A DNA stretch of 64,000 nucleotides from contig MLAK01000679.1 of assembly GCA_001839685.1 (NCBI GenBank), positions 3,588 to 67,587 of the forward strand, read 5' to 3'. The stretch's first letter is position 1, and each line of letters opens with the position of its first letter. Source of the stretch: Tritrichomonas foetus. Lineage: Eukaryota; Parabasalia; Tritrichomonadida; Tritrichomonadidae. Under the pieces are notes generated by a model. It saw only the letters and a program-made list of their open reading frames with translations, had not been told where the DNA came from and ran no database searches. This document shows positions 28,505 through 38,779 of this stretch, piece by piece. The translations under genes and the position numbers were made by a program.

Positions 28505-31180
28505 TCATTTCAAATAAATTGCATCGATTTCTTGATTAAAAGCAGCATTCTTGGTATCAACAAATTTTTTGCTTGATTGATTATAAGTCAATGAAGTCTC
28601 AATATTGCTAACACCTGCTTTTTCTGGTCCATCGCCCCATATTTTTCGGATCTGCGTCATTCGATTGTTCAGCGAATAAATTCCAATTAGAGCTTGTGAT
28701 CCTTTTTCAATTGACATTATTAAATGTTCAAATTTATGTTTTGTTAATAGCATTGATAAAGATCTGAATGGTTCACCAGATTTTACATACTTTCGGGAAA
28801 TATTCACAACTTTAGAAAAATTCTGGGCAATGTTAACTTCTTTTTTCACTTTCTTTTTATCAATTGGGATAAAAATCCATAAATTCTCATCTTTTGATTC
28901 TTTTGATTCCTCTCGTTTATTGATAGATTTAGATACCTCACCTATAGAATTTTCTACTGTGAGTTCTTCAGCTTGGAAATTTTCACATTTATTTTCATTA
29001 TTTTGTGGTTGACTCAATTTAGGAACGTCAACGTTGATTAATGATGACATATCTTTTTGTGGAATGTCTTCATTAGACTTCTTGATTGGTGAATAGTTAA
29101 TAGAAACACCACCTTTTGATGGTGAAACAAGAACAGTTTGTGTTTGGTCATTAAATTCTGTTTCATTTTTATCATCATGAACTTCTTCTTCTTCTTCTTT
29201 GTCATTTTCTTCTTCTTCGACTTCACTCTGTGAAACAACATCATCAATTGAAAACGTGAGTATTTTTTCATCTTCTGGATCAAGTTTTGAAATGTAATAA
29301 TTATTGTTATCATTATTGATGACACTGTTGCTGATATCAGATTCATTTCTAGTGAATCTATCATTGTTTCTTTCTATTTTGACTTCAATTTGAGGTTTAA
29401 CTGATTCGTTGATTGAACTTTCAATTTGGAAAGTAGAATTATTATTTCTAAATGCCTTCTTCATCACAGGTGTAAATGTTGATTCAATATTAAGCGGCAT
29501 TTGAGAATCAATTGTGAGTTGTGTTCTTTGTCTTGTAGAAATAGGTGTCTGTTGTTGGTATGGCTGTTGTTTTTGTTGTGGTTGTATGTTATTCATTGGT
29601 CTGTAATTATTAAAGCTGTTATCAATTCTATCATTTTGATAATTGTAATCAAAATTTCGATAATTTCCTCGATTTTGGTTTTCTTCATTAATCAATTCCT
29701 GACGTTGCTCAAATCGATCAATGACTTCTTTCGGATAATATTCATCGACACTGTTGTTCATTACCATTTCTTGATTCATATTCAAATTATTCTCAATTTT
29801 AGGGATTTCATCATCGATTTGATTAAGAATAATTGTTGATGCAATAGAATTCTTAATGTTTTCTTGAGATCTTAATGAATTGTTTTCAGTATTTGAGATT
29901 GTAGGTTGGCTATTTATTATGAATTGTGAAGGAACACTTAATGAAACATCAAATGGTTGAATTTCTGGTTTAGTTGCTTGGTTCAAATTTTCATTCTGTG
30001 GGAATGAAATTATATCATCAACTTTATCATCTGGGTTTATATTCTGGGAGTCTGGTGGATTTGAATTGTTATTTTGTTGTAGATCATCATGGAAAATTGG
30101 CAAATCATCATTTACTATAGGAATTCGAAAAACTAATTTTTTACTAATTTTGGTTTTCTTTTGTTTCTCTTCTTGTTGATCATTATATCCAAACTCTGAT
30201 TCGGTAAAATATGGCTCATTATTCTTTTTCATTGCACTTTTGGATGGTTTTTGATTACGGAAAATTATGGGAACATCTTGTTTTGTTGCTATATAGTTGT
30301 CTTCTTGTTCTAATGTATATTTAGATTGATATGATGGTGTTTTTTGACTTGTGTGAGATAATTGCTTATGATTGTTGATTGTTGATTTTCCATAAATAAG
30401 CATATTTATTTCTTCGTCTGTTATTGTTTCTTCTTTTTTATTTGGTCTAATTCGATCTGTTGGTTGTTTTTGTTTAAAAGATGTGTTTCTAGAAATATCT
30501 GTTGAATTGGATTTAGAATTGATTGTTTGGGAATTTGTTGTATTCTTGGTTTCAAATGTTGAATAGGTTAAATTTGAAGATCGAAAGGTAGATTCTGAAT
30601 AATTATTTTGTGTTGGTGTTGGTGTTGTTCTATTGGAGTTGTTTTCTGAATGTTCTGAAAATTTAGAATTTGGTGTTCGAGAAAATCGATTTTTGTTCTG
30701 TGGAACTTCTTTTTTTCCAAATGATGAATTAATTTTTTGTGGTAAATTGTCTGTAGTATTTGGTGATTGCTCTATTGATGATTTGAAGGATGGAGGCTTT
30801 AATTGGCGGGTATTGGGAGATTGGTGAAAACGAATTTCTTCTTGGCCAATTCTTTCTTCGTATTGAGTTATTTCGCTAACTAGTTTTGCTTTCTGGCTTT
30901 TCTGTGTCAAATTTCTTGGAATTGGAGATTCGCGAACATAAGTTGAGCTGATTTTCAAAACCGGCCTTTTGGGTTTTTCGTTATTCTCAAATTGATTTGA
31001 GCTACATGTCAAACTGCGCGAATTGTCATTATTGCTTCGAATCGAATTATCATTAGAATTTTGATCATTCAGCGAAATCGTAACTTTTATCACGCGCTCA
31101 GGAGTTCCTTTTGTATTTGGAAGAAAGGATTTTGCAAGCGACATTTCGGAGCAAATTGTAAAAGGTGTTTTATCAATCAT
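28505..31180 (-). CDS. Disordered protein with C-terminal CKK domain, CAMSAP/Patronin-like, 891 aa
   Basis: Residues 1-765 are disordered, rich in Asn, Ser, Gln and Thr, with acidic patches (EEEENDKEEEEEVHDDKNE). The last 90 or so residues match the CKK domain that binds microtubule minus ends. Family pattern: a strand (FEHLIMSIEK), then ALIGIYSL, RKIWGDGPEKAG, LTYNQSSKKFVD and a closing EIDAIYL. In human CAMSAPs the same positions read FRSLY, KLTGIGP, LYKYNSDRKQF and VDAI. The calponin-homology domain and coiled coils of animal CAMSAPs are not visible. The ATG at 31180 is the first; GGCCGTTT (31195-31202) lies 14 bases upstream. A later in-frame ATG at codon 13 is possible. The likely role, by inference, is capping or organising microtubule minus ends near the mastigont. 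Confidence 0.8.
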   Translation of the reverse strand: MIDKTPFTICSEMSLAKSFLPNTKGTPERVIKVTISLNDQNSNDNSIRSNNDNSRSLTCSSNQFENNEKPKRPVLKISSTYVRESPIPRNLTQKSQKAKLVSEITQYEERIGQEEIRFHQSPNTRQLKPPSFKSSIEQSPNTTDNLPQKINSSFGKKEVPQNKNRFSRTPNSKFSEHSENNSNRTTPTPTQNNYSESTFRSSNLTYSTFETKNTTNSQTINSKSNSTDISRNTSFKQKQPTDRIRPNKKEETITDEEINMLIYGKSTINNHKQLSHTSQKTPSYQSKYTLEQEDNYIATKQDVPIIFRNQKPSKSAMKKNNEPYFTESEFGYNDQQEEKQKKTKISKKLVFRIPIVNDDLPIFHDDLQQNNNSNPPDSQNINPDDKVDDIISFPQNENLNQATKPEIQPFDVSLSVPSQFIINSQPTISNTENNSLRSQENIKNSIASTIILNQIDDEIPKIENNLNMNQEMVMNNSVDEYYPKEVIDRFEQRQELINEENQNRGNYRNFDYNYQNDRIDNSFNNYRPMNNIQPQQKQQPYQQQTPISTRQRTQLTIDSQMPLNIESTFTPVMKKAFRNNNSTFQIESSINESVKPQIEVKIERNNDRFTRNESDISNSVINNDNNNYYISKLDPEDEKILTFSIDDVVSQSEVEEEENDKEEEEEVHDDKNETEFNDQTQTVLVSPSKGGVSINYSPIKKSNEDIPQKDMSSLINVDVPKLSQPQNNENKCENFQAEELTVENSIGEVSKSINKREESKESKDENLWIFIPIDKKKVKKEVNIAQNFSKVVNISRKYVKSGEPFRSLSMLLTKHKFEHLIMSIEKGSQALIGIYSLNNRMTQIRKIWGDGPEKAGVSNIETSLTYNQSSKKFVDTKNAAFNQEIDAIYLK

Positions 31181-31194
31181 TTTTGGTTAATTTT

Positions 31195-31202
31195 AAACGG
31201 CC
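31195..31202 (-). promoter_or_regulatory. M3-like motif GGCCGTTT before the CKK-domain gene
   Basis: On the minus strand GGCCGTTT ends 14 bases before the ATG at 31180, within the expected core-promoter distance. The same octamer in the opposite orientation occurs at 17587-17594. Confidence 0.4.
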
Positions 31203-31625
31203 ATTCAATGATTGATTCAATCACAGAATTTAGTATTTAAATTTATTGATTTTTGTATTTATTGGTTAAATAAAAGTAGATAATGTTGAAATTCTCTTTT
31301 CGTAAAAATTATAATAATTTCTGATTATTTTTTTTTTCAGAATAGACAAAAAGAAATAATTCTTGGAAATAACTCAAGTTGAAATAGAAAAGAATAATTT
31401 GTTACTCTGTCATATTTATGATTTTCTGAATATATCATTATTTATATTTGGTGTGAAATTATGACAGCAGATTTTATGGTTTTCTCTTGTTGTACTTATG
31501 CAAATCACAAAAATATTACATAATATATATACCAAATTATCTCAACATTAAAATTAAATTCTGAGGCTGTTTAATAAAGAACCGATTTTTGTCATGGCAG
31601 CAAAATATTGAAAATAAATGAATTC

Positions 31626-31636
31626 TCACTTCATTA
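31626..31636 (+). promoter_or_regulatory. Double initiator TCACTTCATTA
   Basis: Two overlapping initiator matches, TCACTT (31626-31631) and TCATTA (31631-31636), end 6 bases before the ATG at 31643. Either would give a leader of 10-15 nt. The 460-bp space between this start and the CKK gene start at 31180 is a divergent intergene with nothing else recognisable. Confidence 0.6.
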
Positions 31637-31642
31637 ACAAAT

Positions 31643-33634
31643 ATGTTAGTTACAAATGTGTCGGAAAATTTCCAATTAATGGGGAAATATGCTGGAAGGA
31701 ATGAACTTCAACTAGATATCCCTCAACAAATGATTTCTATCGGAGGAAATCATGCGATTTATATTGATGAAAAGTATCATGCATATATTATTGGTGATGA
31801 TGTTATTTCATCTAAAACAACTAGACATCAAACATGGGTAAAATTAAATTTGCCAACCAATGACTGTTACCAGTATGTGTATTGTGGAAATGAATATTAT
31901 TTGTTAATTACCACAGCATGCGAACTAATATACTGTCACAGAAATTGTGAGTCTGATGAACCTTACCAAGTAGAACTTTCAGAAACACCAATTAAGGTTA
32001 CAGGAAGCTATGTAAGACCTGCTATTCTCGATTCGAAGGGTGATTTGCACCTCTTTTCATCTAAGGATCCATATCAAACACCAGAATTGGTTCATTTGCC
32101 AGAAAGAATCGTAACAGTAGCTGATGGAGTTCAATTCACGATTGTGGCTACAATCAAAGGTGAAACATATGCAAGAGGTGTATTGTGTGATTATCCTGAT
32201 ATGAAACAATTTTCTTTGGTAAATTCATTGAGTAAATATAAAATAGTGAAACTCCATGCAATGCATTCTCATTGTCTTGCATTAAGTGATAAAGGAATTG
32301 CTTTTTCTGCTGGGTGGAATTTATTTGGGCAACTCGGAGTAGGAAATTCTATTGACAATAAAAACTTCCAAAAAGTAATGATCAATACCAAAATAAAGGA
32401 TATTCGATCTGGATATCTTCATTCTGTTTTCCTTGACTATGATAATAATATTTATGTTTGCGGGTCGAATTATTATGGCCAACTATTACTACCAGATAAT
32501 ATAGAAGGGAATAACAAAATATTAACGCCTCTGTGTGTCGATAAATATATCGGACGCGTTACGAGTATTGATGTTGGATCAACATCGACAATATTACACT
32601 TAACAGAAGAAATGTTGACCACAGAGTCTAATAACAATACATCATCAAATAATATAAATCACACATCATTCGCATCATCAAAAAAAATCCCTCATTATGA
32701 TAGTGATTCAATATTTATAGATTCCAAAGAGAAACAAATTGAAAAAACAGTAGAAAAAAATGAAATAAGTGACAAATCTAATGGTTATTCACGTATAATG
32801 AAACTCCAAGAAGAGAACAAATCATTAAAATCTATTGTAATACGATTGATAAGATATCATATATCTAATGAAGCTCACAATCTGTGTCATAATCAGCCAA
32901 ATTTCATACAATACCAAGATTTGAAAGCCTATACAACAATCAAAAGACTTCGGTATTATTCATCAAATATCATCCTAAACGTTAAGATAGCCAAAAAGGA
33001 AGATAAAAAATATTTTATTACCAAATATGATCGGAATTTAGAAATTAATAAGTTTTCAAACAATCCTTATATACTTGGTGTTTATGGTATATCACAAAAG
33101 ACAAATGATCAAGAAACAAAGTGTTCAAAATACTGCATTATCACTGAAATTTCAGGAAAGAGTCTTTATCAAATTATGGAAAATGGTAAACGGAACAAAG
33201 ACGAAATTGCATGCATGGAAAAGAATATCGTTTATGCACTTTTTGCATTAATTTTGTACAATCAATTTCCTCATTTCATTCATATTGATAATATCAGATT
33301 TCTAGATAAATACTACCCTCAATTTGTCAACTTATACGAGAATATTGAACCACATCATGCTAGTAATGAAATCAAAGAATTTATCGCTCCAGAAATCTTT
33401 GATTACAATGAATATGATCCATGCAAATCTATAATATATTCTTTTGGAGTAATTCTTGCATTTATTGAAACAGGAAAAATAATTCGAAGAAACTGTATCA
33501 CCAATGAACAGCTAATTCCGAAAGTTAAAAATGATCCGGAAATGGAAAACTTGATTAAAAGTTGTTTATCACATGATCCTGATTCAAGACCCACAATAGA
33601 CAAGCTTTTGGAATTAATTGACAATAGAAAATGA
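31643..33634 (+). CDS. RCC1-repeat protein fused to a pseudokinase domain, 663 aa
   Basis: Residues 1-320 are an RCC1-type propeller; the clearest blades are HSHCLALSDKGIAFSAGWN, FGQLGVGN and HSVFLDYDNNIYVCGSNYYGQL. A charged linker (about 320-400) with a short coiled coil (KLQEENKSLKSIVIRL) follows. Residues from about 430 fold like a kinase: PYILGVYGIS resembles the N-lobe HPNIV region, and FIAPEIFDYNEYDPCKSIIYSFGVIL is the APE helix and subdomain IX. The catalytic loop reads FIHIDNIRF instead of HRDLKxxN, and there is no DFG, so catalysis is unlikely. RCC1 plus kinase recalls NIMA-related NEK8/NEK9, but in reverse order. The initiator pair before the ATG makes the start secure. Confidence 0.82.
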   Translation: MLVTNVSENFQLMGKYAGRNELQLDIPQQMISIGGNHAIYIDEKYHAYIIGDDVISSKTTRHQTWVKLNLPTNDCYQYVYCGNEYYLLITTACELIYCHRNCESDEPYQVELSETPIKVTGSYVRPAILDSKGDLHLFSSKDPYQTPELVHLPERIVTVADGVQFTIVATIKGETYARGVLCDYPDMKQFSLVNSLSKYKIVKLHAMHSHCLALSDKGIAFSAGWNLFGQLGVGNSIDNKNFQKVMINTKIKDIRSGYLHSVFLDYDNNIYVCGSNYYGQLLLPDNIEGNNKILTPLCVDKYIGRVTSIDVGSTSTILHLTEEMLTTESNNNTSSNNINHTSFASSKKIPHYDSDSIFIDSKEKQIEKTVEKNEISDKSNGYSRIMKLQEENKSLKSIVIRLIRYHISNEAHNLCHNQPNFIQYQDLKAYTTIKRLRYYSSNIILNVKIAKKEDKKYFITKYDRNLEINKFSNNPYILGVYGISQKTNDQETKCSKYCIITEISGKSLYQIMENGKRNKDEIACMEKNIVYALFALILYNQFPHFIHIDNIRFLDKYYPQFVNLYENIEPHHASNEIKEFIAPEIFDYNEYDPCKSIIYSFGVILAFIETGKIIRRNCITNEQLIPKVKNDPEMENLIKSCLSHDPDSRPTIDKLLELIDNRK

Positions 33635-35031
33635 AACAATAAATCTCGAACATTATATTTTATTCTATTTTTGGGATCTTTTTTCCCATATTTTTCATTC
33701 ATCAGATCATATTTTATTTCCTCTCATAATCAATCAATCATATAATAATCATGAATATCATCATTGATGTTACAACTGATAGCATTTTCATAACTATCTG
33801 ATTAAGTGATTTTGAAATTTGCAATGATATTTTGACTATGATTGAAAAATATTATGACCACTTTGATGAAATTCTCAATTATTCCACTTTGATGATGAAG
33901 TAATTTAAAATAAGAATATAACAATCCATGAGTCTTTCACGAATTTGATTGTTTAATAAGTAATTTGATGGAAAAATTGTATTTGAAATGATCTTCATCA
34001 AATATTTTGGTTCAGATCAATCGGTCGAATTTGAAGAATCATCGGATCATTGAACCATCCAGTAAAACCAACAAAAATAGAGATATATAAAGATTCTATT
34101 AATGAATTAATTACTTTAATTAATGAATTCTCATGAATAGTAAAATTACCAAAGATTGTTTTCCAAAATGTAGATACTTTACTATTATTTCCCTCAAAAT
34201 GGTAGAAGAAATTCTTAGATGTTATTGGGTTTATTCAACTTCAACCTTCTTATCGTTTTCATTTACTGATTATCATTATAATCCGGAGAAATCAAAGAAC
34301 CATTATACAGCAGAATTAAGCATCAAAATAACTGATACTATTAATCAGACCTTCATTAACTAATAGTATTATTCGCCCATTCCATTAACAGAATCCTTTG
34401 TACACATATGTATATTAATTACAAATAACAATTCGGAAAATCAAAATTTTAAGTAGTTCTGATGGGATTGTTTTTTATATCTACTCATTTTTGATTAGCT
34501 TAGATAAGAATTTTGATGAATAAAATATTTCCATTTATTAAATTTCAATTTTAGAAGTAATAAGTGAATATGAAAACATTGGATTGAACTTGTTGAAAAA
34601 ATTCATCAAAATGGATCAAAATTATATTTCTTGCATGCATAACTCGAAAAATAAGATTTAATAGTCTTGGGTACCTATTGATTTTAGTTCACAGCTCAGT
34701 GAAACTATCATGTTCGAATATACTCATCGAAACAAATGATTTTGAAGACTCAAGTCAACTTTTCCAAAACCATTAGAATTCAGTCGTTTTGCATACCATA
34801 TGGCATGCAATTTTGAATAACATTTATATACTATTTTGCATACCATTTGGCAAATGAAATGATCATGTGATTATGACTTGTACAAAAACGCTGGACAATG
34901 TCATACAAGAGATTCTTACTCTAAAATATGCAAAAGGATGTGACTTATAGTCTTTATAGAGTGTGTTTTAGGAATTTAGAAAATTAACCTTCATTTAAGA
35001 AAATTTCACGTCAAACCGATATTTAATAATT
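33635..35031. other. Gene-free region of 1.4 kb with a paired palindromic element
   Basis: No coding frame convinces; a 76-codon frame at 34133-34363 has no motif. The notable structure is GCATACCATATGGCATGC (34791-34808), a near-perfect inverted repeat that extends to TTGCA on the left and TGCAA on the right, with one mismatched pair. A second copy of its left half, TTGCATACCATTTGGCAAA, begins 47 bp later (34836). Both lie 175-245 bases before the STI1 gene. Confidence 0.5.
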
Positions 35032-36690
35032 ATGTCATTTGAAATACTCCTTGCAAAAGGTAATTCCGCCCTTGCTGCAAATGACTACCAGCGTGCTATT
35101 CTATTATATAACGAAGCAGAAAAAATCGAACAATCGAATATGTTATTATTATCGAATCGAAGTACCGCCTACATAATGAATAAACAATACAAAAACGCAC
35201 GAAACGATGCAAAAGAAATCATAAAGCGCTTCCCTGAAAGTGATATTGGCTATTATCATTTAGGAATTTCATATATCGCTCTTAATCAACTCAACAAAGC
35301 AGAAGACGCTTTGCAAACCGCCTTGCAAAGAAATCCAGATAACAGAGTTATTTCAAATTTACTTGAAAACCTTCATTCGTCAAATATGCCATCCTTTTTT
35401 AATATGCTTTATGAGTTGCGCGACTCACAAAATGAAGAATTCAATAATATGATAACCAGCATCATAAGCAACCCCCGAAATATCATGAACTTTTTGGGCA
35501 ATAAATCATTGCTTTTGATTTTGCAAAATCTTCTTGATTCTTATTCAAGGCCGTTTGAAGCAAAATTGATAAGCAATTCATATTCAGTCAATCTTGAGGC
35601 CGAAAATTTTAATAAAATTGGAAATCAATTCTATCAAAATGGTGACTTAAATAATGCTCTCAAAAATTATGAAAAAGCAATAGAATATGATCCCGGAAAT
35701 ATGACATATGTAGTTAATAAAGCACAAATTTTAATACACAAAAGGGAATATGAAAATTCAATCAAATTTTGTTTTCATTCAATTGAAAATTGTAATGAAA
35801 ACACATCACCTTTGGCAGTAGCAAACGTTTTCTTGAAAATTGCTGTTGCTCAAATTTCTCTTGGATTGTTTGAAGAAGCTTATTCATCAATCGAAAAATC
35901 ACTTCAAATCCATGGAAATGATCAAATCAGCACTCAATCAAAAAATATCCAAAACTTAGCAATAAGAAAAAGAAACTTATTAAATCAAGATTTGGCAAAA
36001 GCCAACGAGTTGAGACAAAAGGCAAATGAACATTATCGCAATCATGAATTCGACAAAGCAGCAGATTTGTTTACCAAAGCTATCGAATATTCTTCATATG
36101 ATCCAACCTTATATTCCAATCTCGCTTCAGCCTTGTCTGAAATAAATCAAAATGATTTGGCCATAGTGAATTGTAAAAAAGCGATTGAATTAGACCCTTC
36201 ATTCGTTCGCGGCCATATCAAACTGGCAAAATTTTATTTGAGAAGCAACAATGCATTGAAATGCTCAGAATGCTATCAAAAAGCTCTATCTCTCGATAAA
36301 AACAATCGAGAAGCAATCGAAGGATTAAAAGAAATCGAAAATTTAATTCAGGATCAAAGAAGAGCTGCTGAAGAAGAAGCGCTCAATTCCGAAAATCGCC
36401 ACTCAAGCATGGAGAATGGAGCCAATCATCATGAAAATGAAGAAAACTCAATTGTTGATAATCCAAGTAATCCAAATATGAATAATACAGGCATTATCAA
36501 TGATGCAAACAATCCAAATGGACATGATGAAATTGAAGGAATGATGAGTTCGTCAGAGTTACTTTCGAATCCGATAGCGAAACATATTTTAGAGACAGTT
36601 CGAAAAGATCCTGATGCCATAAACTTATTTCAGGGTAATCAACATACAAGAAATATTTTAGAAAATTTACTTCGTGCAGGACTTATTTGA
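35032..36690 (+). CDS. STI1: STI1/Hop-like Hsp70-Hsp90 organising co-chaperone, 552 aa
   Basis: The order TPR1, DP1, TPR2A, TPR2B, DP2 is complete, as in yeast Sti1 and human STIP1. TPR1: about 1-110 (KGNSALAANDYQRAILLYNEAEKI). DP1: about 125-165 (FNNMITSIISNPRNIMNFLG). TPR2A: about 190-310 (GNQFYQNGDLNNALKNYEKA). TPR2B: about 325-440 (ANEHYRNHEFDKAADLFTKA). DP2 at the end (NPIAKHILETVRKDPDAINLF, then ILENLLRAGLI). Carboxylate-clamp Lys/Asn positions look kept in TPR2A and TPR2B. The protein bridges Hsp70 and Hsp90 in the cytosol. A polar Asn/Glu stretch (about 450-500) precedes DP2. The ATG at 35032 starts the first helix; TTTCACGTC lies upstream. Confidence 0.93.
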   Translation: MSFEILLAKGNSALAANDYQRAILLYNEAEKIEQSNMLLLSNRSTAYIMNKQYKNARNDAKEIIKRFPESDIGYYHLGISYIALNQLNKAEDALQTALQRNPDNRVISNLLENLHSSNMPSFFNMLYELRDSQNEEFNNMITSIISNPRNIMNFLGNKSLLLILQNLLDSYSRPFEAKLISNSYSVNLEAENFNKIGNQFYQNGDLNNALKNYEKAIEYDPGNMTYVVNKAQILIHKREYENSIKFCFHSIENCNENTSPLAVANVFLKIAVAQISLGLFEEAYSSIEKSLQIHGNDQISTQSKNIQNLAIRKRNLLNQDLAKANELRQKANEHYRNHEFDKAADLFTKAIEYSSYDPTLYSNLASALSEINQNDLAIVNCKKAIELDPSFVRGHIKLAKFYLRSNNALKCSECYQKALSLDKNNREAIEGLKEIENLIQDQRRAAEEEALNSENRHSSMENGANHHENEENSIVDNPSNPNMNNTGIINDANNPNGHDEIEGMMSSSELLSNPIAKHILETVRKDPDAINLFQGNQHTRNILENLLRAGLI

Positions 36691-38779
36691 TTGTGTGATA
36701 TTTTGTTATAGCTTTTTTTCCCCTCCATTATTTTTATCGTTTTATTTTGCCTTATATAAATGTTAAAATTTAGTTTTTTTTTTTTTTTTTTAATTTTATA
36801 TCAAAAATTAATGAAAAAGAAGACTGAAATTCCTTCGGGAATCATTACTAGAAACAAAAATAAGTATTCGTTGATGAGATTAGTGTTTTATGAATAAGGA
36901 ATCATTTTGAATTATAGCGAGAAAATGTGGAAAAAGAAATCGTTTTTTCCTTTGTATTATGGTTACTTTATGGCCGCATGTATGATAAAAATATCCTATT
37001 TGACAGAGTCTCTAGATAGAATCAAAATCCAATTTAATTTTGTAAAGTGTAAGGCCAAAATAACATTATGATCATGAGATCTCATGTTCAACAGATCACA
37101 GTTGATCAATCGTTCAGCAATCGACATTTGTTGCAACTACCTGAAGAATGGTGTGTACATTCATCTACTAATACTGGTGGAAAAATATTTACAGAGCTAA
37201 TTCATGAAATTTATTGATCATTTCCCAAAATAGTGCATTTTAAATCATATTGTTTGTAATATAAAACTTTTTGTGAAAATGAGTCAATAACCACATTAAT
37301 ATCTCCATTTTCCTCTTCAGAAGCATTATATTACTTCTCTACTTTCATTTTTTAAATTAGGGACTTGTATTCTGTGTGAGAAACAACGAATTCTGTTTTG
37401 CCAATAAAAGATGGATAATGGATGAAAACGACAACACCAATGAAAATAACTGCGTCTCAGATTTTTCTCAACCTCTTTCATTACTTACAGTTTCTAATAT
37501 AGCAAAGATACAAAAATATAGTCAAGATAATGATTCATATCCTAGATTTATCTCTCTTTTTTAGGAAAAGAATAAACCTGTATAGCTTCTAACAATACAA
37601 ATTTAATGATTCGTTGAAAGAAACTCTAATACTGCAGTATTAGCTATTGCTGCTCATCTGACAATAATTGAAGAACATATCTAACAAGAAGAAGAAATCT
37701 AAGAGAGAGAACAAAATGATCACTCTGATAAGGAAGAAGATAGAGAAAAAGAAGAAATTGAGGATGAAGAAAATAGTGATATATTTATCATTACTAAAGG
37801 TTAAATTAACTTCTGAAAAGGAACCAGATTCTCAAAACAATGACGAAAATTCCAATGACACAAAGAAAAAGAATATATGAATAATAATTCTGATTATTTG
37901 TACACTATATAATCACTCAGATAAATTTAGAAGATAACACCAATGAAAGATCTTAAACGTAATATAATATCATTTTCAAAGAAATAAATTATTCTGTTGT
38001 CCTTGAACTTTATTTTAATAAAAATTCGAATGACTTACTTGCCATTTATACCTTATTCAAACGTGCTAGATTCGTGAACTCTAGATGATCTTGGCACTCC
38101 TTTGTTCACATTATTTAAGTAAAATTGATAATCTCTGTGACTGATATGGTATTAGAGAAGATCACCTCTCAGAAAATTTGGCTTTATCTTGAGTTTATAG
38201 CTCCAAAGAATTATGAATTATCTGGTGAATTGAGTGATTAGAAATAACAATGGAAAGCCAGTTGATGATTTTTATGCTATCATTCATGAAATAATTTACA
38301 ATGAATTATTGAAGCTGGAAGAAAGAAAGGGACGATAACCATAATTAAATCCATCGACATTAAAACTATTCTTTTTCGCTTATTATGCAGAGTAATTCCT
38401 TGTTCATTGATAATATCTCTAATATTTAACAAAGCAAAATCCGAGTATAAAAATCTGTATATGACCATTTTCCACGAACCATGACGAAAATAGAAAAGAA
38501 AAAGTAAACAAGAAAGATAATAAAAATAAAAAATAAAATCATTTTTTTTACAAAAAAAACTGGTATTTGCAATTTCGCATTTTTTTTTGAACAAATAATA
38601 AAACATTCCACATTAACCTCTATTTTTTGATAAACAACATTTCGAATAAACATTTAATATAAAAAACAAACAAACATTGTTCTAAAAGTTACACAACTTA
38701 ATCATGTTATCACAAATCATTAAAAAGCTATATAAATACAAATATTTTCTTCTCTTTTCTCTCTGGCATAAAGAGAAGC
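36691..38779. other. Gene-poor region of 2.1 kb with decayed coding traces
   Basis: After an 18-T run (36774-36791) no intact gene is found. Between 37400 and 37870 there are acidic and charged stretches (DENDNTNENNCVSDF; in another frame EEDREKEEIEDEENSD; then KEPDSQNNDENSND) that change frame and are cut by stops. Around 38070-38110 fragments resembling an ankyrin or other repeat (DDLGTPLFTLF) appear. This pattern suggests one or more decayed genes, but no parent family can be named. Minus-strand frames at 38280-38650 are Phe/Ile-rich and not convincing. Confidence 0.4.

Noticed and set aside
34133..34363. 76-codon plus-strand frame upstream of STI1
   Set aside because: No family, no initiator, ordinary AT-rich composition.
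38280..38653. Two minus-strand Phe/Ile-rich frames
   Set aside because: Translations of A/T runs; begin at non-ATG codons or lack any motif.
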